From Phascolarctobacterium sp. (lineage in GTDB: Bacteria > Bacillota > Negativicutes > Acidaminococcales > Acidaminococcaceae), in NCBI GenBank assembly GCA_030523325.1, contig JAUNIS010000003.1, positions 1-64,000 on the forward strand: a stretch of 64,000 nucleotides of DNA. The letters run 5' to 3'. The translations under genes and the position numbers were made by a program. This document shows positions 18,871 to 28,344 of this stretch, piece by piece. Positions within the stretch are counted from its first letter, which is position 1; each line of letters opens with the position of its first letter. The notes under the pieces were generated by a model. That model did not search any database and had not been told where the DNA came from. It saw only the letters and a program-made list of their open reading frames with translations.

Positions 18871-20697
18871 ATGACGGACAACAATAATAAAAGGCCGATA
18901 ATTTATTATTATCTGGTTGCTATGATCATCATCATGGCATTCAACACTTTCATTAAGCCCAACTTTCTCCAAAGCAACGTTCACCAAATTTCTTATTCCA
19001 ATTTCCTGCAAATGGTGGACGATGGCAAGGTTAATAAAGTAGAAATCAGTGATAAACGTATCGCTGGCATGAACAAGGACAACGAAAAAGAAATTTATAT
19101 AACCGGACGCGTAGAAGATCCTCAATTAGCCGAAAGGTTAATGAAATCCAAGGCCGAATTCTCACAAGTTATTCCGCGAGAACCTAGCATGCTCGAAACA
19201 ATTTTAACATCTTGGATTTTGCCAGCATTTTTCTTCTTCTTGATTTGGAAATTGTTAAGCAAATATATGGGTGGGCGTTTCGGTGGTGCTGATAGTATGA
19301 CCTTTGGCAAGAGCAATGCCAAGGTTTATGCCGAGACGGAAACAGGCAAAAGCTTTGCCGATGTAGCAGGTCAAGATGAAGCCAAGGAAGCTTTGATGGA
19401 GCTTGTTGATTTTCTTCACGACCCTTCCAAATATAAAGCAATTGGTGCTAATATGCCTAAGGGTGCTTTGCTTGTTGGACCTCCGGGTACTGGTAAAACC
19501 TTACTTGCTAAAGCAGTTGCCGGCGAAGCAAAAGTTCCCTTCTTCTCCATCTCTGGTTCTGAATTTGTCGAGATGTTCGTAGGCATGGGCGCAGCTCGTG
19601 TACGTGATCTTTTTAAACAAGCACAAGAAAAAGCTCCCTGCATCGTTTTCATCGACGAAATTGATGCCATCGGCAAGAAACGTGATAGCGGACAATTCGG
19701 CGGCAATGACGAACGCGAGCAAACCTTGAACCAATTGCTTTCCGAAATGGACGGCTTTGACGGAGGCAAGGGAGTTGTCATCTTAGCTGCAACCAATAGA
19801 CCCGAAGCGCTCGACGCAGCTCTTTTAAGACCAGGTCGTTTTGATAGACGTGTTCCCGTTGAGCTCCCTGACCTGAAAGGTCGTGAAGCAATTCTTAAGG
19901 TTCACGCAGCTAAAGTAAAGCTTGCTGATGACATTGACTTTAATGCTCTCGCTCGTGCTACGGCAGGTGCATCAGGTGCAGAGCTTGCCAATATTATTAA
20001 TGAAGGTGCTTTACGAGCTGTCCGCATGAATCGTCAAGCAGTTGAGCAAGCCGACCTAGAAGAATCCATCGAAGTTGTCATTGCTGGTTACCAACGCAAA
20101 GGCGCAGTTATTTCTCCCGAAGAAAAACGTGTCATCGCTTATCACGAAATTGGTCATGCTCTTGTAGCTGCCATGCAAAAACATTCTGCACCAGTTCATA
20201 AAATTACCATTATTCCTCGTACTAACGGTGCACTTGGTTACACCATGCAAATTGCCGAAAATGAATCCGTCCTCATGAAAAAGGAAGAGCTTTTCAACAA
20301 GATTGCTACTATCACAGGTGGTCGCTGTGCAGAAGAAATTATTTTCGGCAGCATTACCACTGGTGCGTCCAACGATATTGAGCAAGCAACAAAAATTGCT
20401 CGTGCCATGGTAACTCGTTACGGTATGACGGAAGAATTTGACATGATGGCAACAGAAGTAGTCACCAACCAATATTTAGGTGGCGACTCCTCCCTTGCTT
20501 GCAGCCCTGAGACAGCAACCCAAATAGACCAAAAGGTTCTCGAGCTTATCAAGGCAGCTCATGCAAAGGCTGCCAAGATTCTCACAGAAAATCGTGACAA
20601 GCTTGACGTGCTCGCGGCTTATCTTTTAGAAAAAGAAACTATCACCGGCGACGAGTTCATGAAGATTCTCGAAGACGAAGAAAGCAAAAACACATAA
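18871..20697 (+). CDS. ftsH: ATP-dependent zinc metalloprotease FtsH
   Basis: Membrane-anchored AAA+ protease degrading damaged membrane proteins and regulators. Two membrane spans (~11-27 and ~110-127) flank a small periplasmic domain. Walker A GPPGTGKT is at ~203, followed by FIDEIDAIG, the second region of homology ([20 protein letters not shown]) and the zinc site HEIGH at ~425-429 (the commonest form is HEAGH). 608 aa with a short C-terminal tail. Only 12 nt from the aldolase stop, so co-transcribed. It is not in the usual tilS-hpt-ftsH setting, so a second ftsH may exist elsewhere. Confidence 0.96.
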   Translation: MTDNNNKRPIIYYYLVAMIIIMAFNTFIKPNFLQSNVHQISYSNFLQMVDDGKVNKVEISDKRIAGMNKDNEKEIYITGRVEDPQLAERLMKSKAEFSQVIPREPSMLETILTSWILPAFFFFLIWKLLSKYMGGRFGGADSMTFGKSNAKVYAETETGKSFADVAGQDEAKEALMELVDFLHDPSKYKAIGANMPKGALLVGPPGTGKTLLAKAVAGEAKVPFFSISGSEFVEMFVGMGAARVRDLFKQAQEKAPCIVFIDEIDAIGKKRDSGQFGGNDEREQTLNQLLSEMDGFDGGKGVVILAATNRPEALDAALLRPGRFDRRVPVELPDLKGREAILKVHAAKVKLADDIDFNALARATAGASGAELANIINEGALRAVRMNRQAVEQADLEESIEVVIAGYQRKGAVISPEEKRVIAYHEIGHALVAAMQKHSAPVHKITIIPRTNGALGYTMQIAENESVLMKKEELFNKIATITGGRCAEEIIFGSITTGASNDIEQATKIARAMVTRYGMTEEFDMMATEVVTNQYLGGDSSLACSPETATQIDQKVLELIKAAHAKAAKILTENRDKLDVLAAYLLEKETITGDEFMKILEDEESKNT

Positions 20698-20704
20698 CAA
20701 AATT

Positions 20705-20742
20705 GCTCCTACCTCAATTGTGAAGTAGGAGCTTATTTTTTT
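20705..20742 (+). terminator. Terminator after ftsH
   Basis: GCTCCTAC/GTAGGAGC stem (20705-20712/20725-20732) followed by TTATTTTTTT. Confidence 0.9.
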
Positions 20743-20752
20743 AATGAATCCT

Positions 20753-20858
20753 ACAAAACTCATAGAATATTTAAGATGCGAAGAAGGGTCCCGTCGGTGT
20801 ACGGCTTAGTACTCCTAGGGGCCCTGACAAAGCAGATTACGCGCTATATGAGTTTTGT
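20753..20858. ncRNA. Structured two-copy element, copy 1 (candidate RNA or palindromic repeat)
   Basis: A 12-bp closing stem ACAAAACTCATA/TATGAGTTTTGT (20753-20764/20847-20858) encloses TAAGATGCG, an inner hairpin with GGGTCC/GGGCCC and nested GTAC/GTAC arms, and the block GACAAAGCAGATTACG. A second copy at 43716-43824 keeps the single-stranded blocks and changes both helices with pairing preserved. The strand is unknown. Here it lies just 3' of the pyc stop on the minus strand and after the ftsH terminator on the plus strand. Confidence 0.6.
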
Positions 20859-23800
20859 TATGCTTGACTTGTAATCTCTACTAAGCAATCTCCCGATTCG
20901 ATACGGTCAGCTGCATTAACATGAATTGCACTGATAATACCATCGATAGGCGCAGAAAGTGTGGTTTCCATCTTCATTGCTTCAGTTACAACAAGCGGTG
21001 TACCCTTCTTAACTGCTTGACCCTTTTCAACAAGAACTTTGACAACAGAGCCAGAGAGTGAAGCTCCAACATCGCCCGGTTTAAATTTATCAGCTTTTTT
21101 ACGACTTTGAACAGCAGCCTTGATGTTGCGGTCCTTAATTACTATTTCACGAGGCAGACCATTGAAATCGAAATGAACAGTACGATTACCTTTTAGGTCT
21201 GGCTCAGAAATATGATCCAGTCTGATAACAAGTGTCTTGCCTTGTTCGATTTCTACAACAATTTCCTCGCCAGAAATCATACCGAAGAAGAAGGTCGGAG
21301 TGTCGAGAACAGAAACGTCGCCAAATTGATTGTAACGGGCTACCCAATCGGTGAATACCTTCGGATAGAGACAATAGCTTGATACCGCTTCATCCGTGGT
21401 AGGTGCATCCATTTCTTTAAGCTTAGCACGAACTTCTTCGAAATCAACAGGAGGAAGAACCGCACCAGGTCTTTCGGTAATAACGGGCTTGCCTTTGAGA
21501 ATAATCTCTTGCAGTTTTTGTGGGAAACCTTGATAAGGAGTACCAAGACGTCCTTGGAAAAATTCTACAACGGATGCCGGGAAGTCTAATGTATCTCCCT
21601 TGGCATAAATATCTTCTTCGCAAAGTTCATTTTGCACCATGTAAAGAGCCATATCACCAACAACCTTGGAGGACGGAGTAACTTTAATCAAGTCGCCGAA
21701 CATCATGGATACGCGATGATACATGTCTTTAACATCTTCCCATTTCTCAATGAGACCAAGTGCTTGAGCCTGTTGTTTTAAATTGGTGTATTGACCGCCC
21801 GGCATTTCGTGAACGTAAACCTCTGGGTTCGGGCAGTTCTCAGTTTTATCAGCAGCCTTGTAGTAAGGACGAACGGTTTCCCAATAACGAGACATTTCGT
21901 TCAAGGCGCTAATATCTAGTTGAGGTTGACGAGGATGTCCACTTAATGCGTAATACAAGCTAGAGGTAGAAGGTTGGCTGGTGCCACAGCTCATGGAGCT
22001 CATGGCCGTATCAACGATATCAACACCTGCGTCAATTGCACGAGCATAAGTATAAATTGTATTGCCGCTGCCTTCATGAGAGTGTAGATGAATCGGCAAG
22101 CCGCAATAAGATTTCAGTGCGGATACTAAACGATAAGCAGCTTCAGGTTTCAAAAGACCAGCCATATCCTTAATGCAGATAATATTTGCGCCAGCTTTTT
22201 CTAATTCCTTAGCCATATCAACATAGTAATGCAAATCGTATTTGTCACGACGGGGATCAAGGATATCGCCCGTGTAACATAGAGCGGGTTCTGCAACCTT
22301 GCCACATTCTCTAACAGCGTCAATAGAAAGACGCATATTATCGATTCCGTTCAAGCAGTCAAAGATACGGAAGACGTCGATACCATTTTTTGCAGAAAGG
22401 CGAATGAATTCTTTAACAACATTGTCAGGATAAGAAGTATAACCAACTGCGTTAGCGCCACGTAGAAGCATTTGGAAGAGAATGTTCGGAGCCGCTTGGC
22501 GGAATTTTCTTAAACGTTCCCAAGGACTTTCATCGAGAAAACGATAAGCTACGTCAAAGGTTGCACCGCCCCAACATTCAAAGGAGAAAAGTTCGGGGAG
22601 CTTGCCAGCCGTATCACTCATAACGCGAAGCATATCGGCAGTTCTCAAACGAGTTGCAAATAAAGATTGATGAGCATCACGGAAGGTTGTATCGGTAATG
22701 AGTACTTCTTTTTGATCTTGAATCCATTCGGTCAATGCATCAACTCCATGTTTATCCAGACAATGCTTGCCGCCGAGAGAGATGAAGCCTTTGTAATGTT
22801 TTGGCATTTCTAAAGGAGCAAATTCTGGTTTAGGTACGACACCAACGTTGGAATAACCATTAACGGATACATCAGCGATATAATTTAAAAGCTTGTTACC
22901 GCGGTCCATGGATTTTTCGAAGACGAAAAGACCTGGAGTTGAATCAACAAAGTTAGTTGTATAAGTTCCCTTTTGGAATTGCGGATTTGTCAAAACATTT
23001 TCTAAGAATTGGATGTTGGTTTTTACACCACGAATACGAAACTCTTTGAGGCAACGTAGCATCTTCGTAATTGCGATTTGATGAGTCAGTCCATAAGTTG
23101 TTGCCTTTACGAGCAAAGAATCATAATAAGGAGTGATAACTGAACCAGTAAATGCATTACCACCGTCAAGACGAATACCAAAGCCGCCACCTGAACGATA
23201 AGTAATTAATTTACCAGTGTCAGGCATAAAGTTGTTAGCTGGATCTTCTGTGGTAATACGACATTGAATGGCATGTCCTAACGGATGCAAATCTTCTTGC
23301 TGGGGCAGAGCAATTTCTTCGCCGTGCAAATCGTAACCTTGTGCAATTTTAATTTGTGTTTGCACCAAGTCAACGGAGGTAATTTGCTCGGTAACAGTAT
23401 GTTCTACTTGGATACGCGGGTTAACTTCGATGAAATAGAATTTGCCGTCGGGAGTTGCTAGGAATTCAACAGTACCAGCAGAAACGTAGTCAACGTTCTT
23501 CATTAATTTTACAGCAGCATCGCAAATAGCCTTGCGTTGTTCCATGGGCAGTGCAAAAGCCGGAGCAATTTCTACTAATTTTTGATGACGACGTTGCACA
23601 GAGCAATCACGTTCAAACAAATGCATAAGATTTCCGTGGGTATCGCCGATGATTTGCACCTCGATATGTTTCGGATTTTGTAAATATTTTTCTAAGTAAA
23701 GCTCGTCGTTGCCGAAAGCTTTCTTAGCTTCGCTCTTTGCTAAATCGTAAGCTTGAGGAACATCTTCTGCGCAATTAACTACGCGCATACCACGTCCGCC

Positions 23801-24298
23801 ACCACCATTAACTGCCTTTAAGATAATGGGATAGCCAAATTTTTCGCCAAAATCCAGAGCCTCTTGCATAGAATTAATTGTTCCATCAGAACCAGGAACC
23901 ATAGGAATGCCTGCTTTTTCGGCTTGAATTCTTGCGTTAATCTTATCGCCGAACATAACAAGATGTTCAATGCGAGGTCCAATGAAAATAATATCTTCTT
24001 CCTTACAGCGACGAGCAAGGTCACTATTCTCGGATAAGAAGCCATAACCAGGATGAATGGCATCTACGTTATGTTCTTTAGCAATTTTAATAATGCTTTC
24101 AATATCAAGATAGGCTTCGGTAGGGCTCTTGCCTGCGCCAACTAAATAAGCTTCGTCGGCTTTGTTTCTGTGCAAGGACAGAGTATCTTCCTTAGAATAA
24201 ATTGCAATGGTTTTAATTCCCAGTTCGTTGCATGCTCTAAATACACGAATGGCTATCTCGCCGCGGTTAGCAACAAGAACAGTGTTAATGATCGGCAT
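20858..24298 (-). CDS. pyc: Pyruvate carboxylase
   Basis: Biotin- and ATP-dependent carboxylation of pyruvate to oxaloacetate, an anaplerotic step feeding the reductive branch toward fumarate and succinate. A single 1146-aa chain carries the biotin carboxylase/ATP-grasp domain (~1-455, NGGGGRGMRVV), the carboxyltransferase domain (~530-800, TTFRDAHQSLFATR and metal-site HLHSHEGSGN), the PYC-specific domain and a biotinyl domain with EAMKM (Lys ~1109). Single-chain layout separates it from two-subunit oxaloacetate decarboxylase-type enzymes. It stands alone, with its own promoter 88 nt upstream. Confidence 0.97.
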   Translation of the reverse strand: MPIINTVLVANRGEIAIRVFRACNELGIKTIAIYSKEDTLSLHRNKADEAYLVGAGKSPTEAYLDIESIIKIAKEHNVDAIHPGYGFLSENSDLARRCKEEDIIFIGPRIEHLVMFGDKINARIQAEKAGIPMVPGSDGTINSMQEALDFGEKFGYPIILKAVNGGGGRGMRVVNCAEDVPQAYDLAKSEAKKAFGNDELYLEKYLQNPKHIEVQIIGDTHGNLMHLFERDCSVQRRHQKLVEIAPAFALPMEQRKAICDAAVKLMKNVDYVSAGTVEFLATPDGKFYFIEVNPRIQVEHTVTEQITSVDLVQTQIKIAQGYDLHGEEIALPQQEDLHPLGHAIQCRITTEDPANNFMPDTGKLITYRSGGGFGIRLDGGNAFTGSVITPYYDSLLVKATTYGLTHQIAITKMLRCLKEFRIRGVKTNIQFLENVLTNPQFQKGTYTTNFVDSTPGLFVFEKSMDRGNKLLNYIADVSVNGYSNVGVVPKPEFAPLEMPKHYKGFISLGGKHCLDKHGVDALTEWIQDQKEVLITDTTFRDAHQSLFATRLRTADMLRVMSDTAGKLPELFSFECWGGATFDVAYRFLDESPWERLRKFRQAAPNILFQMLLRGANAVGYTSYPDNVVKEFIRLSAKNGIDVFRIFDCLNGIDNMRLSIDAVRECGKVAEPALCYTGDILDPRRDKYDLHYYVDMAKELEKAGANIICIKDMAGLLKPEAAYRLVSALKSYCGLPIHLHSHEGSGNTIYTYARAIDAGVDIVDTAMSSMSCGTSQPSTSSLYYALSGHPRQPQLDISALNEMSRYWETVRPYYKAADKTENCPNPEVYVHEMPGGQYTNLKQQAQALGLIEKWEDVKDMYHRVSMMFGDLIKVTPSSKVVGDMALYMVQNELCEEDIYAKGDTLDFPASVVEFFQGRLGTPYQGFPQKLQEIILKGKPVITERPGAVLPPVDFEEVRAKLKEMDAPTTDEAVSSYCLYPKVFTDWVARYNQFGDVSVLDTPTFFFGMISGEEIVVEIEQGKTLVIRLDHISEPDLKGNRTVHFDFNGLPREIVIKDRNIKAAVQSRKKADKFKPGDVGASLSGSVVKVLVEKGQAVKKGTPLVVTEAMKMETTLSAPIDGIISAIHVNAADRIESGDCLVEITSQA

Positions 24299-24385
24299 AA
24301 TGTTATCTCCTTAAATATAAGTTAGCAGTTTAATGAATGCGCAATTAATTACCAATTAATCATTGAATTGATTTCTACATTCTAT

Positions 24386-24414
24386 ATTTTAGTCATTTAC
24401 TTTTGATTATTCAA
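24386..24414 (-). promoter_or_regulatory. pyc: Probable pyc promoter
   Basis: TTGAAT (24409-24414), 17-nt spacer, TAAAAT (24386-24391). Just upstream (about 24421-24448) are three near-identical 8-bp units of the type TACTTGTR, which could be a regulator site. Confidence 0.55.
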
Positions 24415-24475
24415 GTGCTTTTGCGCAAGTACACAAGTATACAAGTATTCTTATAGCGTATACACTAAACAATAA

Positions 24476-24509
24476 AAAGCATCTGCCATAGCTTCGGGGC
24501 AGATGCTTT
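24476..24509 (-). terminator. Terminator after the MFS gene
   Basis: AAAGCATCTGCC/GGCAGATGCTTT perfect 12-bp stem followed by TTATTG on the minus strand. Confidence 0.85.
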
Positions 24510-24524
24510 AGGGATAAAGAATTT

Positions 24525-25700
24525 TTATTTTTTATAGTATTTTAAGTATGTGTAACCGCTCACACCAAAGAGTACGAAGGCTGCTGCATAAAAGACACTT
24601 TGCATGGGAAAATATGTTGCTAGCAAGCCGCCTAAAAGCGGACCAATGACAGAGCCAACCTGTTGGAAGCTAAACATGTAAGCATATACCCTGCCTCTTT
24701 CGTTCTTTTCTGTATGAGTTGCAAGAATGGATGTGATTGAAGGCACAACACCAGCAAAGAACAAACCATAAACAAAATTGCAAACGCAAAACAGTGTGAA
24801 GGTTCTAGGCATAGCCGCAAGAATATTTCCGATAGCAGCCAGGAAGGATGCCATCATCAAGCTTATATGAAAGCCCTTCTTTTGTCCAAAGCTTCCCCAT
24901 ATAGGTGCGGTAATTGCCGAAGCAACACCAACAAGGGAGAATGACAAGCCTGAAAGCAGCATAACATTATCAACGCCTTCCAAAGAACCAACGTAAAGAG
25001 TCATAATCGGTTGTATGAAAAGAATAACCATATAAACCAAGCAACAAAGAATCAAGCATTCAAGAATTGCCGGGCGAGAAAGAATACTCCCTTGCTGTTC
25101 TTCTTCCTGCGATTTTGCTTTTGGATCTGCTTCCGGTTCGGGAATGACGAAGATGAATGCAAGAGTAATCATCGTCAAGAAACAGGACGCAACCACAAAG
25201 GACGCGCGCATGCCAAAATATGTTGCCAGCATGCCGCCAATAAGCGGACCGGCAATATTACCGAGGGTTAAGCCTGTTTGAATTATTCCCAGGCCCACAC
25301 CAATTTTACTTGGAGGAACGAAGCTTGATGCCAAGGCGAAGCAAACTGAAATTAGTCCTGCTGCCAAACCTTGAATGGCACGGACAATAAACATTTGCTC
25401 GGGGCTTTGCACTATGGAGCCAAGAAAATACGCAAGCGCAAGACCTGCAGCCGAGCGAATACCCATTAGTCGCTTACCGTATTTATCCGCCATTTTTCCC
25501 CATAAGGGAGCCAAGCAGCCACCAATAAAAAATGTCACGGAAAAAATTGCTCCGTTCCACATTTTTACATCTGCAGGGTCTACACCAAGCTCTTTAATAA
25601 GATACATGGGCAGAAAAGGAATGAGCATAGTATAACCAGCACTCATAAATATTACGACACAGGTCAGAACACCTAGTCGTACTTGCCAAGAATTCATCAT
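24525..25700 (-). CDS. MFS transporter, multidrug-efflux type
   Basis: Drug:proton antiporter-like major facilitator protein with 12 predicted membrane spans, 391 aa. It shows the cytoplasmic loop 2-3 motif (GKMADKYGKRLMGIRS, a variant of GxLxDrxGrkxxl) and the motif-C-like GLTLGNIAGPLIGGMLA in TM5. That motif is typical of 12-TM efflux pumps. The substrate cannot be told. The start at 25700 is chosen because GAGG lies 8 nt upstream and the promoter -10 is at 25746-25751, which excludes the longer reading frame. A TetR-type palindrome overlaps its promoter. Confidence 0.88.
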   Translation of the reverse strand: MMNSWQVRLGVLTCVVIFMSAGYTMLIPFLPMYLIKELGVDPADVKMWNGAIFSVTFFIGGCLAPLWGKMADKYGKRLMGIRSAAGLALAYFLGSIVQSPEQMFIVRAIQGLAAGLISVCFALASSFVPPSKIGVGLGIIQTGLTLGNIAGPLIGGMLATYFGMRASFVVASCFLTMITLAFIFVIPEPEADPKAKSQEEEQQGSILSRPAILECLILCCLVYMVILFIQPIMTLYVGSLEGVDNVMLLSGLSFSLVGVASAITAPIWGSFGQKKGFHISLMMASFLAAIGNILAAMPRTFTLFCVCNFVYGLFFAGVVPSITSILATHTEKNERGRVYAYMFSFQQVGSVIGPLLGGLLATYFPMQSVFYAAAFVLFGVSGYTYLKYYKK

Positions 25701-25745
25701 TTGTATTGCCTCGATATTAATTGTAAAATTTTCGTACGCCACCAT

Positions 25746-25775
25746 ATTATACCACTTATCTGACTAAATGGTCAG
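25746..25775 (-). promoter_or_regulatory. MFS promoter with TetR-type operator
   Basis: TATAAT at 25746-25751. Upstream is the palindrome CTGAC-TAAATG-GTCAG (25760-25775), which covers the -35 area. The TGACNNNNNNGTCA form is common for TetR/AcrR repressors of efflux pumps. No TetR gene is in this window. Confidence 0.5.
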
Positions 25776-25829
25776 AGGCAGCGAGAACAATTTTCAAATT
25801 TATATTTAAAAGAAGTGCACTAATTACAT

Positions 25830-25858
25830 TTGCATTATAGATTAAATTTTGATAAAAT
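25830..25858 (+). promoter_or_regulatory. Promoter of the 510-aa unknown gene
   Basis: TTGCAT (25830-25835), 17-nt spacer, TAAAAT (25853-25858). Transcription would start near 25865, at or just before the ATG at 25867, implying a leaderless message. Confidence 0.5.
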
Positions 25859-25866
25859 ATACTATT

Positions 25867-27399
25867 ATGAATAAAAGAATTTTTGCTTACATCAAAGAAA
25901 ATATGAACGAAGACGATGTTTTTACTAGCTCAGTCTTACCGGACGATCCTCATCCGTCCATCCCCCATCCCTTTGGCAGTGAAGATTCCTTCTTCTACAC
26001 CACGGAAATTCCTTCCGACACAAAAGCTGCTAGCATGCTATTAAAAATATTAAGAGATTATTTAAAGTCTCCTAGTCTAGAAAAACGCGTCAATCTTTAT
26101 CGCAACCTGCAAAGAGCCGTCGTTGTTTCCATTTGTGATCCTATCGTGGATGCTTTTACGGTTGATGATATTACCGACAACACCTTGGAGCTTGCTCGTC
26201 AATTATTTTACAACTCCTCTCATCGCGAGCCTTTGAAATTTGCTTACTTGCTCTTCGGGCTCTACGGTATGGAAGAAATTTATGAGCACAACAAAGATTT
26301 GTGGAACGATTTATTTACTGCGGCCCACTGTGAAGAATTTACTTTCCATTTTCTTTACGCTTGCAGGATCACAAACTTTCTTCCCCAAAAAGAAATTTGG
26401 CAGCTTATCGCTTCTACAAAAGGTTGGGGCAAAGTCTTTGCTATTAGCGAAGCTGTTTGTGACGACGAAGCAAAAGCTTTATGGCTCGTCAAGAATGCTT
26501 ACGATTTAGACATCGAATATCATCCGCTGAGTCTTAAAGTAATCAACACTGTCCGTCTCGACAAAATTCTTCAAGGACCTCAGTTAGACCACGACACCTA
26601 TCGCGGAGCTATGGCTATCGTCAATAGTTATTTAATCCTTATGGACCGTTACCCCGTAAATCTTTTGGAAGAGAATTTTAACATGGGTAACTTTTCCTCA
26701 GGAGAACTCTTGAAGAATCTTCTCAAGCAAGCCCAAGGCTATTGCGATGACCCAGAGGATGTGCTTGATATTATCGGGTTGAGGATTGGCTTAGAAAATC
26801 TTTTGTATGACGATGCAGCATATGCTTTCGGACAAAATACCCTGCACCTTTTAATCGCTGAATGTGAGCGTTTAATTTTTTCTCGTGACTGGACGGACGA
26901 AGTGAAATCTCGTATCATTGTAGATGGCAAGGTTAATTATAATCTTGCAGATTTTGCTTACGAGCTGGAGATTGATATTTGGGACGAGCTCTTTAATTAT
27001 TGGTGCCATCATCCCCGCGAGACAAAGCTTTTCGCTTATCTTTTGAGTTACGAAGGTCAGGATAGAAGCGAGCTTGTCATGCATTCGATTTGCGCTAATA
27101 TTCGTCTCTTCCAAGAGTCAAGCGATGCCCTCTTAGTGCCGCTGAATTATTTGCGTAATCATCCAGGTGAAGGAGAGAGCATTATCATCACAAGTCTCAC
27201 GGGCATGTATGATTGGCCCAGAGGAGTTGCCACTGCCACCCTTGAAGCCTGGGATAGAAACGAAATTACTCCTGCTATTCGCGAGGCACTCATGCAAGGA
27301 CTTGCACTCAGCAACAACCCAGTAGTTTCTGCTCGCATTGAAGCACTCCTGAAGGGCGAAGATTTTTCCATACAAGAACCCGCAGAAGAATTGAATTAA
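25867..27399 (+). CDS. Conserved protein of unknown function, largely helical
   Basis: 510 aa, soluble, no signal peptide or membrane span. The composition is Leu/Glu/Asp-rich with repeating helical segments (from ~65 to the end), resembling a HEAT-like superhelix. An N-terminal segment rich in Pro, Ser and His (DDPHPSIPHPFGSED) precedes it. I recall similar clostridial and negativicute proteins carrying the doubtful label 'limonene hydroxylase'; nothing visible supports a hydroxylase. Start at 25867 (MNKRIF): no SD is present and the promoter lies so close that the mRNA may be leaderless. Divergent from the MFS gene. Confidence 0.75.
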   Translation: MNKRIFAYIKENMNEDDVFTSSVLPDDPHPSIPHPFGSEDSFFYTTEIPSDTKAASMLLKILRDYLKSPSLEKRVNLYRNLQRAVVVSICDPIVDAFTVDDITDNTLELARQLFYNSSHREPLKFAYLLFGLYGMEEIYEHNKDLWNDLFTAAHCEEFTFHFLYACRITNFLPQKEIWQLIASTKGWGKVFAISEAVCDDEAKALWLVKNAYDLDIEYHPLSLKVINTVRLDKILQGPQLDHDTYRGAMAIVNSYLILMDRYPVNLLEENFNMGNFSSGELLKNLLKQAQGYCDDPEDVLDIIGLRIGLENLLYDDAAYAFGQNTLHLLIAECERLIFSRDWTDEVKSRIIVDGKVNYNLADFAYELEIDIWDELFNYWCHHPRETKLFAYLLSYEGQDRSELVMHSICANIRLFQESSDALLVPLNYLRNHPGEGESIIITSLTGMYDWPRGVATATLEAWDRNEITPAIREALMQGLALSNNPVVSARIEALLKGEDFSIQEPAEELN

Positions 27400-27412
27400 C
27401 AAAATTAAAAAC

Positions 27413-27451
27413 GGCCGCCGATTTACTTAATAAATCAGCGGCCTATTTTTT
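27413..27451. terminator. Bidirectional terminator between the unknown gene and purC
   Basis: GGCCGCCGATTTA/TAAATCAGCGGCC stem with a T7 run on the plus strand and A-rich sequence on the other side; it separates convergent genes. Confidence 0.9.
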
Positions 27452-27454
27452 TAA

Positions 27455-28330
27455 TTAAATACTAAATTTTTTACCAGTCAAGAGCTCGTAAGCTTCTTGA
27501 TATTTAGCAGCTGTCTTAGCAATGATTTCTTCGGGAAGAGTCCAGTCACTACCTGGGTTTTCTTTGAGCCAATTACGTACGAATTGTTTATCGTAGGAAG
27601 GTTGGTCATGACCAACTTCGTATTCAGCCAAAGGCCAGAAGCGAGAGCAGTCAGGAGTAATCATTTCATCGCCAAGAATAACCTCGCCCTTTTCGTTGAG
27701 ACCAAATTCAAATTTAGTATCGGCAATGATGATGCCTCTTTCCAATGCATAGGCTGCGCATTTTTTATAAAGAGCCAAAGTATAATCACGCAATTTGTTG
27801 GCCAACTCTTCACCGCGACCAGGATAAATTTTTTCTAGCATAGCGGCGCCTTCTTCAACAGAAATATTTTCGTCATGCGTGCCAATCTCAGCTTTGGTGC
27901 TAGGAGTGAATAAAACTTCTGGAAGCTTTTGACATTCTTGTAGACCTTCCGGCAATTTAATGCCACATACTTCACCGCTTTCCTTATAGGAAGACCAACC
28001 ACCGCCAGTAATGTAGCCGCGTACGATGCATTCCATAGGCAACATTTCTAATTTTTTGCATTTCATAGCATTGCCTTTGAATTGTTCCTGTTGGAAAAAT
28101 TCAGGCATATCGTTATTGTCCACGCTAATCATGTGGTTAGGAACTATGTCAGAAGTAAAATCGAACCAGAATTTAGAAATTTGTGTCAGAACTGCTCCCT
28201 TAGTCGGAACATCGTTCTTCAAAATTACGTCAAAGGCAGAGATACGATTTGTAGCAACCATAATAATGCTATCGCCAATGTCATACATTTCACGTACTTT
28301 GCCAGACTTAAAAGGTTTGTAAGTTTCCAT
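27455..28330 (-). CDS. purC: Phosphoribosylaminoimidazole-succinocarboxamide synthase
   Basis: SAICAR synthase: ATP-dependent joining of aspartate to CAIR in purine synthesis. 291 aa, the longer form. Motifs are SGKVREMYDIGDSIIMVATNRISAFD, the VRGYITGGGWSSY substrate loop and DTKFEFGLNEKGEVILGDE. AGGAGG is 9 nt upstream of the ATG. It follows pyrG by only 14 nt, across a remnant of the heptad repeat, so it is probably co-transcribed with pyrG. Confidence 0.96.
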   Translation of the reverse strand: METYKPFKSGKVREMYDIGDSIIMVATNRISAFDVILKNDVPTKGAVLTQISKFWFDFTSDIVPNHMISVDNNDMPEFFQQEQFKGNAMKCKKLEMLPMECIVRGYITGGGWSSYKESGEVCGIKLPEGLQECQKLPEVLFTPSTKAEIGTHDENISVEEGAAMLEKIYPGRGEELANKLRDYTLALYKKCAAYALERGIIIADTKFEFGLNEKGEVILGDEMITPDCSRFWPLAEYEVGHDQPSYDKQFVRNWLKENPGSDWTLPEEIIAKTAAKYQEAYELLTGKKFSI

Positions 28331-28344
28331 AGTAAATATTCCTC

